From an uncultured Clostridia bacterium (lineage in GTDB: Bacteria; Bacillota; Clostridia; Oscillospirales; Oscillospiraceae), in assembly GCA_945910975.1 (NCBI GenBank), contig CAMDZY010000022.1, positions 1 to 14,694 of the forward strand: a DNA stretch of 14,694 nt. Direction: 5' to 3'. Each line of letters begins with the position of its first letter. Position 1 is the first letter of the stretch. The notes below the pieces were generated by a model, which saw only the letters and a list, made by a program, of their open reading frames with translations, was not told the DNA's origin and made no database searches. Both the position numbers and the translations under genes were made by a program. Positions 1 to 6,229 of this stretch are shown in pieces.

Positions 1-394
1 CACGCAGGATATTATCCACAAAGAATTTGAGACAGATTGGAGCTGCTGGAACCTAGATATGTCTGTCGACTTTGACTTTGAGAAGCATAGCGACATTTTG
101 GAGCAGCTCCATGCTGCGGTAAAAAAACACATCCCGGCCGACGAATATGATTACTGCCTTGGTGCTTGGGAAGACGGAGAATTGCAGATTCTAATTAACA
201 GTATCAGTTGGTTTACCCCCAAATTATCTGCTGTACAGGACTTCCTGGACGAGATCAACGAAATCCTTTTACCCATAAAGGACGAGTGTGAATGCGGCGC
301 TCAAGGCGACTGGTTTATGGAGGAGGAAAACTTTGCCGTTGCAACATGGGACTGGTTCGATGACGGCTTCAAAGTCATCGGTACAGAATACTAA
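1..394 (+). CDS. Small acidic hypothetical protein (5' end outside window)
   Basis: I do not recognise this protein. The reading frame is open from base 2 through the first ATG at 59, and there is no convincing ribosome binding site before that ATG. The gene therefore probably starts outside the window; 111 residues follow the ATG and about 19 more are readable upstream. It is strikingly acidic, with roughly 26 Asp/Glu against 6 Lys and no Arg after residue 1 of the ATG form, and it is rich in Trp and Phe near the C-terminus (WDWFDD). It has no signal peptide in the visible part, no membrane segment and no obvious catalytic motif. It is the only plus-strand gene and converges on the surface-protein gene. 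Small acidic proteins of this type can be immunity or inhibitor proteins, but that is a guess without homology. Confidence 0.6.
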   Translation, partial: TQDIIHKEFETDWSCWNLDMSVDFDFEKHSDILEQLHAAVKKHIPADEYDYCLGAWEDGELQILINSISWFTPKLSAVQDFLDEINEILLPIKDECECGAQGDWFMEEENFAVATWDWFDDGFKVIGTEY

Positions 395-456
395 ACGACA
401 CCAAATTGGCTTTGGCTGATAAGGCTCTTAGGCGCTTGCAGCGCTGTCGGATACAG

Positions 457-500
457 AAAAATGGCACCCCCTACAAGGAGAATAATCCTTGCAGGGGGCG
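457..500 (-). terminator. Rho-independent terminator of the surface-protein gene
   Basis: On the minus strand a 15-bp stem (arms 486-500 and 465-479, with two G-U pairs) closes on a 6-nt loop. Two C's, an A and then five T's (457-461) follow. It lies 37 nt past the TAG stop at 538. The plus-strand side has no T-run, so it should not terminate the converging small gene. Confidence 0.85.
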
Positions 501-537
501 TCGCTTGTCAAATAACCGGCTGCGTGCCAGAGCGATT

Positions 538-2901
538 CTAGTGAATTTCATGCGGCACGGTTTGGATATAGCGCATCAAGATCGCCGCTACCTGTGCGCG
601 CGTGGCGCTGCTTTTGGGTTGAAGGAGGATTTTACCGTCAGACTTTACCCCGGAGATCAACTGTACCGCCACTGCCCACCGGAGCGATTCCTTCGCCCAG
701 CCGCTGACTGCCGCATAATCCGGGAAGGTGGTCAGTTCGGCGCGCATATCCGTCGCGTAACCGGCATTTTTTGCGTAGCGGAACAAGATAGACGCAATCT
801 GTTCGCGGGTCACATTACCGTTTGGGCAGAAGCAGTCGTTCCCAACTCCGGATACCACCCCCGTGGCGGCAGCCCATGCGATGGCGTTTGTATACCATCG
901 ACTCTCCGAAACATCTACAAATGGATTGTCATAGCCGGCAGGTTTTCCTGCATAGCGCCAAAGAACTGTGACCAGCATGGCGCGTGTCATTGGTGCATCG
1001 GGTTGGAAGGTTGTTTCGGATGTACCGACAAGCAGGCTGTTTGTGACAGCAAAATAGATGCCGGGATATGCCCAATGCTCCTTTGGCGGCATATCCGTGA
1101 AGCTGTCGCACGGATTCTCGCCGGTTGCCGGAACAGTTTCCGTTTTGGTTTCCCCGCAGCGGGTGCAGACGTATGTTTTGATTCCGTCCTCAGTTTGCGT
1201 GGGTGGAGTTGTTACACTGCCATCATCCCACGCATGACCCATTGCCGGAATTTCTTCCATTCCGGTTTTGCAGCCGCAGCGGGTGCAATAAGTTCCCGCT
1301 GTGCAGCCGGCCTCTGTGCAGGTTGGCTGTACCGCCTCGCTTGCGATCATGTTATGTCCCAACGCATCCACCGTGATGATGTCCGGTGCAATTTCTGCGC
1401 TGGCGTCGGCATCGGCGAAATAGCGGTTGCAGTGCTCGCACGTCCAACAGGCAATGCATCCGTCCTCAGTGCAAGTCGGTGCAATCGCCGCGTGCGCCCG
1501 CAGCGCTTCGTGCGTACAAGCCTGCAAGCCGAACAAATACGCGGTGTCTTCTCCGTCCAAGCCGCTGAGATCCTTTGTGTAAGTCAGCACCAACGTATGC
1601 GTACCGGCAGACAGGTGCGTATTTTCCTCCCCCTCGAAATCGCCGCTGCGGTTCTCCGCAATGACTGTGTCGTCCAGTTCAATTTTCAGCGTGTCAAATT
1701 TTTCTTCAGAAGAAACGGCATAGCGAAGGGAAAGCGCAAACGGTTTGTTCGCGGTCAGATTCATCCGCATAACGGAGGAAGTCGCGTCCTTTTTCTGATT
1801 TCCGGATTGCACAACGGCAGCGCCATTGTACGAAGAATATGTCCACGCATATTCTTCCGGATCATCAAATGTGATCACAACGCCATAGCTTTGCATAGCC
1901 TGCACACGCGCATCTTTTTCAATCATATAGATATGCGCGGCATTTTGGCAGCTGCACTGCCAATATTCGTCCGTTTCCGCAACGATCGCGCCCTGTTTGT
2001 GTCCTATGGCAGGCTGCACCTCCTCTTTTTCCGCGCCACAGACGCTGCAAATATAGCTTGTGCTGCCATCCTCTGTGCAGGTTGGCGCAATGGATTGCTG
2101 TGCCTGCCACAGGTGTCGGTCATCCTGACGGATATACTGCTCGCCGCAGGTTGGGCAAGAATAGCAGACCGTTTCACAGCCTTGCTGCGCAATGACCGGG
2201 TGCCAAGGTGCCGTTGGAGATAGGTGGTACTGTTCCCAACCGGCCTTGCCCTCCAGATAACACAGGGTCAGGTTTTCTGCCGCAAAAGCAGATTCCCCTA
2301 TTACGGGACGATCGCCCAAAAAATGCACATGGGACAGATTGTTGCAATTTGCAAATGCCCACGCACCGATTTCCTCTACGCTTTCAGGAATCGTAATGCT
2401 GCGCAGATCTGCGCATTCCGAGAATGCAGCGTTGCCAATGTATGCTACGCTGTTCGGAATCGTGACGCTGTGCAGGCGAATGCAGGAAGAAAAGGTGTTA
2501 TAGCCGATCGTCCTTACACCGTTTGGAATAACGATATCCGTCAGGCAATTACATTCCGAGAATGCAAAGCTGCCGATGTCCGGTATGCTGTTTGGGAGCG
2601 TTATGTCAACCAATGCTTCACATTTGGAAAATGCATAATTACCCAGCACGGTCACACTGTCCGGAATATTCACGCCGCGCAGACTGCGGCAAGCATAGAA
2701 CGCGCTGCCATCGATGCATACTACGGTGTCCGGGACATCATAAGTGCCAACGATGCCACCGGGTGCACAAATCAGTTCCGTTTTATCCTTGACAAACAGC
2801 ACGCCGAAGTCATCGCTTGCAAATTCTTCATTCTGACTGCTGACCCAAATGCCGCCCAAACTGTCACACCCGGCAAACGCACCGACGCCAATTTCAGTCA
2901 C
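538..2901 (-). CDS. LRR/SLH surface protein, downstream fragment of a frameshifted gene
   Basis: This is the larger part of a cell-surface protein that would be about 961 residues if one base were restored near 2960. Within this 787-residue piece, BspA-type leucine-rich repeats (LRR_5, period about 23, pattern IGxxAFxxCxxLxxIxIPxSV) fill residues 1 to about 236. A Cys-rich repeat with APTCTEDG and CxxCG follows (about 245-320). A beta-sandwich-like region (about 331-461) has a 'sGTHTLvltYtKDlSgldGeDtAyL' type ending. Two or three more TCTExG/CxxC repeats follow (about 472-592). Three SLH domains (about 597-787) would bind secondary cell-wall polymers. The likely role is an anchored adhesin or surface-display protein. 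The GTG at 2901 is only the first start-like codon in this frame: it has no ribosome binding site and interrupts a repeat, so it is not the true start. It overlaps the upstream TGA as GTGA, so weak coupled re-initiation cannot be excluded. Confidence 0.85.
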   Translation of the reverse strand: MTEIGVGAFAGCDSLGGIWVSSQNEEFASDDFGVLFVKDKTELICAPGGIVGTYDVPDTVVCIDGSAFYACRSLRGVNIPDSVTVLGNYAFSKCEALVDITLPNSIPDIGSFAFSECNCLTDIVIPNGVRTIGYNTFSSCIRLHSVTIPNSVAYIGNAAFSECADLRSITIPESVEEIGAWAFANCNNLSHVHFLGDRPVIGESAFAAENLTLCYLEGKAGWEQYHLSPTAPWHPVIAQQGCETVCYSCPTCGEQYIRQDDRHLWQAQQSIAPTCTEDGSTSYICSVCGAEKEEVQPAIGHKQGAIVAETDEYWQCSCQNAAHIYMIEKDARVQAMQSYGVVITFDDPEEYAWTYSSYNGAAVVQSGNQKKDATSSVMRMNLTANKPFALSLRYAVSSEEKFDTLKIELDDTVIAENRSGDFEGEENTHLSAGTHTLVLTYTKDLSGLDGEDTAYLFGLQACTHEALRAHAAIAPTCTEDGCIACWTCEHCNRYFADADASAEIAPDIITVDALGHNMIASEAVQPTCTEAGCTAGTYCTRCGCKTGMEEIPAMGHAWDDGSVTTPPTQTEDGIKTYVCTRCGETKTETVPATGENPCDSFTDMPPKEHWAYPGIYFAVTNSLLVGTSETTFQPDAPMTRAMLVTVLWRYAGKPAGYDNPFVDVSESRWYTNAIAWAAATGVVSGVGNDCFCPNGNVTREQIASILFRYAKNAGYATDMRAELTTFPDYAAVSGWAKESLRWAVAVQLISGVKSDGKILLQPKSSATRAQVAAILMRYIQTVPHEIH

Positions 2902-3182
2902 GTCGGCGGGAATCCGAATACTGGGCAGGCTGCTGCATTGATTCCATGCAAAGTCATCAATTCTCGTACGCTGTCCGGCAAATCAAAGTCCACCAACGCA
3001 CTACAGCCGCCGAACGCCTGATACCCAATATGCGTCACGGTGTTGGGAAGCCACGCGCTGACCAGACCGGCACATCCGGCAAACGCAGAGTCACCGATTT
3101 TGGTCACACCATTTGGAACTGTCACCTGCTCTACCTTATCGCAGGCAAAAAACGAGCAATCGCCAATCGTACATATGCCTTC
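2193..3182 (-). repeat. Coding BspA-type leucine-rich repeats
   Basis: About a dozen imperfect units of roughly 69 bp encode 23-residue LRRs with the recurring core IG..AF..C..L..I.IP.SV. They explain the repeated 'ggaat' and 'gcattc' texture of this stretch. The repeats run straight through the frameshift at about 2960 once the frame is changed, which is the main evidence for one original gene. Confidence 0.8.
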
Positions 3183-3422
3183 TTGCAGCACAATATGCTC
3201 GATCACATCGCAATAAGCGTACCACGGCGCACTGCGCAATGTATAATCATACATATCTCCGCTGCCACGCACCGTCAGTGTCTGCGTCATCTCGTCATAT
3301 TCCCAGTCCAGCGCATCTCCACATTTCCCGGACTCCAGCGCCGAAGCTGTAGGGCTGATTCCGGCCAAAAGCTGCATCAGCACACACAGCGCCAAGCACA
3401 AGGGCAGAATTCTTTTTATCAT
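2898..3422 (-). CDS. LRR/SLH surface protein, N-terminal fragment with signal peptide
   Basis: This is the start of the surface-protein gene. The ATG at 3422 is preceded by AAGGAG with 6-nt spacing. It begins a classic signal peptide (MIKR, a hydrophobic run to about residue 20, then a likely cleavage after TASA at 28). Longer in-frame starts back to 3503 would lie upstream of the predicted -10 box and would spoil the signal peptide. Residues 35-75 form the short WxYDxxTxTLTVxGxGxM module that often precedes BspA-type repeats, and LRRs start near residue 80. The frame leaves the repeat pattern after about residue 154 and stops at 2898. If the lesion is real, the cell would secrete at most a short repeat stub without SLH anchors. 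Confidence 0.85.
   Translation of the reverse strand: MIKRILPLCLALCVLMQLLAGISPTASALESGKCGDALDWEYDEMTQTLTVRGSGDMYDYTLRSAPWYAYCDVIEHIVLQEGICTIGDCSFFACDKVEQVTVPNGVTKIGDSAFAGCAGLVSAWLPNTVTHIGYQAFGGCSALVDFDLPDSVRELMTLHGINAAACPVFGFPPT
2954..2963 (-). other. Single-base frameshift splitting the LRR/SLH gene
   Basis: On the minus strand the upstream frame reads ...DSVRE then LMTLHGINAA and stops at 2898. One frame over, the same bases read DDFAWNQCSSLPSIRIPADV, which is a textbook continuation of the LRR repeat. One base is missing at GAATTGAT; an original GAAATTGAT would give DSVREIDDFAWNQC. There is no long homopolymer and no recognisable slippery heptamer, so a real inactivating mutation or an assembly error is more likely than programmed frameshifting. 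Confidence 0.85.
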
Positions 3423-3474
3423 GGTATTCTCCTTCCACGCGGCTGTTGTAAGCTGGCTTTTCATCCTTAGGGTC

Positions 3475-3503
3475 AGTATATCATCTTGCTTGCAAGATTG
3501 CAA
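3475..3503 (-). promoter_or_regulatory. Sigma-A-type promoter of the surface-protein gene
   Basis: On the minus strand TTGCAA (3498-3503) and TATACT (3475-3480) are separated by exactly 17 bp, and the -10 is preceded by TGA, an extended -10. Predicted transcription start is near 3468, giving a leader of about 45 nt before the ATG at 3422. Confidence 0.75.
3483..3498. promoter_or_regulatory. Candidate operator: perfect palindrome in promoter spacer
   Basis: ATCTTGC-TT-GCAAGAT is a perfect 7-bp inverted repeat with a 2-bp centre. It lies between the -35 and -10 boxes of the surface-protein promoter. A dimeric repressor, or a MerR-type activator, could bind there. The regulator is not in this window. 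Confidence 0.5.
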
Positions 3504-3514
3504 CCGTGTTTGCC

Positions 3515-3560
3515 AAAAAACGGCTGTCTTCGGTACCGCACCGAAACCACAGCCGTTTTT
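3515..3560 (-). terminator. Rho-independent terminator after ligA
   Basis: Minus-strand AAAAACGGCTGT pairs perfectly with ACAGCCGTTTTT. Inside this is a second 6-bp stem (TTCGGT/ACCGAA) with a 5-nt loop, and the outer stem ends in six T's. It starts 10 nt after the ligA stop. The A-run on the other side could make it work in both directions. It insulates the surface-protein promoter from pcrA-yunB-ligA transcription. Confidence 0.9.
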
Positions 3561-3570
3561 GCTAACGATA

Positions 3571-5544
3571 TTACTGCAAAAGCTGCAAAAATTCCTGCTC
3601 CGTCAAAACCGGAATTTGCAGTTCCGTTGCCTTTTTCAGCTTGGAACCGGCATTTTCGCCCGCCACGACGTAGGTGGTTTTCTTTGAAACAGAGCCGGAC
3701 ACCTTGCCGCCGCACTGGTCGATTCGCTCCGTAGCCTCAGCGCGGGTAAACAGCTCCAAGGAGCCGGTCAGCACAAAGGTCATGCCGGCAAACCGGGTAT
3801 CTGTGGGAAGCTGTTCGCATTGGAAATTGACGCCCGCCTGCCGCAGTCTGGCGATCATGTGCTGTGATTGCGCACTTGCAAACCAATCTGTAATATTCTG
3901 CGCCGTAACGCCGCCGATATCGCGAATCGCAGTCAATTCCTCGGTGGAAGCGGCCATCAAATCATCCAGCGAGCCAAACTGCCGTGCCAGGATCTTTGCT
4001 GCCTTCTCCCCTACCTGCCGGATCCCAAGCGCATAGATGAGCTTGGAAACGTCATTTTCCTTGCTCCGTTCAATTGATGCCAGCAGCTTTTTTGGCGCCT
4101 TGTCGCCGTTTTTCCAGAGCGTTGCCAGTTGTTCAAACGTCAAATAGTACAAATCCGCCGGTGAGGACACCATGCCGTTTTGAATCAGCTGCTCTACAAT
4201 GGCACTGCCCAGACCGTCGATGTCCATCGCATCGCGCGATACAAAGTGTGCAATATTGCGTACAAGCTGTGCCGGACATTCTACCCCGGTACACCGCAAA
4301 GCTGCGCCGTCTTCATCACGTACCACCTGCGCGCCGCAGATCGGGCAGCGTTCCGGTAACATATAAGCGGTCGTTCCCGCAGGACGCTTGTCCTTAACAA
4401 CCGACAAAATTTCGGGGATGATCTCCCCGGCCTTGCGAATCAGCACCGTATCCCCGATGCGGATGTCCTTTTGTGAAATGAAATCCTGATTGTGCAGCGT
4501 TGCATTGGTCACAGTCGTACCGGCCAGACGCACCGGGCTGACCACTGCCTTGGGTGTCAGCACGCCGGTTCTGCCAACCTGCACCACAATATCTTGCACC
4601 ACCGTTTCTTTGACCTCCGGTGGATATTTATACGCAGCCGCCCACTTGGGAAATTTTGCGGTACTGCCCAGCAGCTGTCTTCCGTGCAAATCGTTTAGCT
4701 TGACCACTGCGCCGTCAATATCATAGCCCAATGTGTACCGGCCTTCATCAATTGCGGCAATTTTTTGGGCAATTGTGTCCATATCCCGGCAAACGGAATA
4801 AGGAATCACTTTAAAATGCAAATCGCGCAAATAATCCAGTGTCTGTGCATGGGTTTGGAACGTGGCGCCCTCTGCCAGCTGCAAATTGAATACTAAAATA
4901 TCCAGTTTTCGTGCAGCGGCAATTTTGGGGTCCAATTGGCGCAGACTTCCTGCGGCAGCGTTGCGCGGATTGGCGAACAGCGGTTCGCCGTTCTTCTCCC
5001 GCTGTTCGTTGAGCGCCTGAAATACGGCCTGTGGCATAAATACCTCACCGCGCACGATCAATCGCGCCGGAGCATTTTCCAGTTGCAAAGGAATTGAGCG
5101 AATTGTTTTCAAATTTTCCGTGACATCCTCGCCGATTCGCCCGTCGCCGCGTGTTGCGCCACGGGCAAACCGGCCGTTGACATATTCCAGTGCCACGGAA
5201 AGACCGTCTACTTTTGGCTCTACGGTATATTCTGCCTCGGGAAATGTCAGCCGCAGGTGTGCATCAAAATCTGCCAGTTCCTGCGTGGAAAAAACATCCT
5301 GTAAGCTCTCCAATGGCACCGGATGCTCCACTTTTTCAAACTGGCTCAGTGCCTGCCCGCCCACGCGTCTGGTGGGGCTGGTCGGCAGCGCCAAGTCGGG
5401 ATTTTCGGCTTCCAGCATTTCCAGTCGGCGCAGCTTCATATCGTAGTCGTAATCGGACATTGTTGGGTCATCCAGCACATAGTAACGATGATTGGCTTGC
5501 TCCAATTCCTGTGTGAGGGATTGAATTTCTTCTTTTGGATTCAT
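3571..5544 (-). CDS. ligA: NAD-dependent DNA ligase LigA
   Basis: LigA seals nicks in duplex DNA during replication and repair, using NAD+ to adenylate a lysine. At 657 residues it has the full bacterial length (about 670). The Ia region (HRYYVLDDPTMSDYDYD) is at about 19-35. The nucleotidyltransferase motif KVDG has the active lysine K111. The OB fold includes VGRTGVLTPKA at about 323-332. A four-Cys zinc finger (C400, C403, C418, C423), helix-hairpin-helix repeats around 430-560 and a C-terminal BRCT domain (about 585-657) complete it. The ATG is preceded by GGGAGG at 8 nt. It follows yunB by 18 nt and is the last gene of the pcrA-yunB-ligA group, ending before a strong terminator. All key residues I checked are present. 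Confidence 0.97.
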   Translation of the reverse strand: MNPKEEIQSLTQELEQANHRYYVLDDPTMSDYDYDMKLRRLEMLEAENPDLALPTSPTRRVGGQALSQFEKVEHPVPLESLQDVFSTQELADFDAHLRLTFPEAEYTVEPKVDGLSVALEYVNGRFARGATRGDGRIGEDVTENLKTIRSIPLQLENAPARLIVRGEVFMPQAVFQALNEQREKNGEPLFANPRNAAAGSLRQLDPKIAAARKLDILVFNLQLAEGATFQTHAQTLDYLRDLHFKVIPYSVCRDMDTIAQKIAAIDEGRYTLGYDIDGAVVKLNDLHGRQLLGSTAKFPKWAAAYKYPPEVKETVVQDIVVQVGRTGVLTPKAVVSPVRLAGTTVTNATLHNQDFISQKDIRIGDTVLIRKAGEIIPEILSVVKDKRPAGTTAYMLPERCPICGAQVVRDEDGAALRCTGVECPAQLVRNIAHFVSRDAMDIDGLGSAIVEQLIQNGMVSSPADLYYLTFEQLATLWKNGDKAPKKLLASIERSKENDVSKLIYALGIRQVGEKAAKILARQFGSLDDLMAASTEELTAIRDIGGVTAQNITDWFASAQSQHMIARLRQAGVNFQCEQLPTDTRFAGMTFVLTGSLELFTRAEATERIDQCGGKVSGSVSKKTTYVVAGENAGSKLKKATELQIPVLTEQEFLQLLQ

Positions 5545-5562
5545 AAATATGCCTCCCTGACT

Positions 5563-6186
5563 TCAACCAAGCGTGACAAACGTGTCCGGCACGCCGCCCA
5601 CAATAATCGTTTCTGCAACCACCGCATTGGAAGATACCGGGACGTCAATTGTTCCGGCCGGCGTCACGATGGTCACCTCAATCGACACAACAACAATAAT
5701 TTCGTGCCGTGTCTGGTTGATACCCGCATCGGAAAAGCGGCTTTCCAGCTGTGCACCGGAGGAACGCAGCGTTGCCAGACGGATGGGGATCTCGGGGCCA
5801 TGGCCGGAAAAGAACTCCGGAAAAAAGATACTCCCGGCCGGCAGCGTAATTTTTTCGGTTGAGAAGTCTAAAATACGCTGACTCACAGCGTCTAAAATGT
5901 CATATTTCAATTCATTGATGGCAGCCATATTGCTTTTAAGCACCGTAACGGTTCCGTCGCTGCCCTTTTCCAGCGTAACGAGCTTGTTATAATCCACCTT
6001 GCCGGACTCCACGACCGACTCGATCGCGTCGTTAATCACGCCGGCGGCATCATTATCCATTTTCAGCATGGCGGCTTTTTTCACCAGCGGCGCGTAACGC
6101 AGTTGAAACAGCAGATACGCTGCGCCGCAAAGTACCAAAAGCAAGCACACAATCAGCCGGATCCGGTTTCGCCATTTTCTGCTCAC
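5563..6186 (-). CDS. yunB: Sporulation protein YunB
   Basis: This is a YunB-family sporulation protein; in Bacillus subtilis yunB is expressed in the mother cell under sigma-E, and its biochemical role is unknown. The 207-residue product has one N-terminal membrane segment (about 9-29) after a basic MSRKWRNRIR. The family signature is in the C-terminal half: a GHGPEIPI segment near 128-135, GINQTRH at 155-161, and AETIIVGGVPDTF near 191-203. The start is GTG at 6186; the only purine-rich site ahead of it is a run of six G's about 9 nt upstream, which lies in a hairpin. It sits between pcrA and ligA, an odd place for a sporulation gene. I saw no convincing sigma-E promoter in the 43-nt gap, so it is probably read with pcrA or from a promoter inside pcrA. 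Confidence 0.9.
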   Translation of the reverse strand: MSRKWRNRIRLIVCLLLVLCGAAYLLFQLRYAPLVKKAAMLKMDNDAAGVINDAIESVVESGKVDYNKLVTLEKGSDGTVTVLKSNMAAINELKYDILDAVSQRILDFSTEKITLPAGSIFFPEFFSGHGPEIPIRLATLRSSGAQLESRFSDAGINQTRHEIIVVVSIEVTIVTPAGTIDVPVSSNAVVAETIIVGGVPDTFVTLG

Positions 6187-6193
6187 AGGTCAT

Positions 6194-6217
6194 CCCCCCA
6201 TAAAGCATATGGTGGGG
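6194..6217 (-). promoter_or_regulatory. Hairpin sequestering the yunB ribosome binding site
   Basis: In the minus-strand transcript CCCC-A-CCATA (6217-6208) pairs with TATGGGGGG (6202-6194). This gives nine base pairs, one bulged A and a 5-nt loop. The six G's are the only plausible Shine-Dalgarno for the GTG at 6186. No T-run follows, so it is not a terminator. Confidence 0.55.
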
Positions 6218-6229
6218 AGCCTGTCCGTT

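Noticed and set aside
395..456. Terminator for the plus-strand small gene
   Set aside because: CCAAA/TTTGG and GCGCT/AGCGC make only 5-bp stems and neither is followed by a T-run on the plus strand.
406..2223. Long plus-strand open frame of 605 codons
   Set aside because: It is antisense to the LRR/SLH gene. Its translation is rich in Arg and Cys with no recognisable domain, while the minus frame reads clear LRR, CxxC and SLH modules.
2224..3021. Plus-strand open frame of 265 codons
   Set aside because: It is a shadow of the LRR repeats on the other strand; its repeat-like texture mirrors those repeats and it has no ribosome binding site.
2193..3182. Regularly spaced repeats resembling a CRISPR-like array
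   Set aside because: The period is about 69 bp, the units are diverged, and all encode LRRs in frame. There are no identical direct repeats with unique spacers.
3423..3503. Longer N-terminus of the surface protein starting at 3503 or 3464
   Set aside because: These starts lie upstream of, or too close to, the predicted transcription start, lack a ribosome binding site and would place about 27 polar residues before the signal peptide.
6187..6229. Sigma-E promoter just before yunB
   Set aside because: CATATGCT only partly fits the sigma-E -10, and no matching -35 was found at the right distance. The same bases are better explained by the hairpin.
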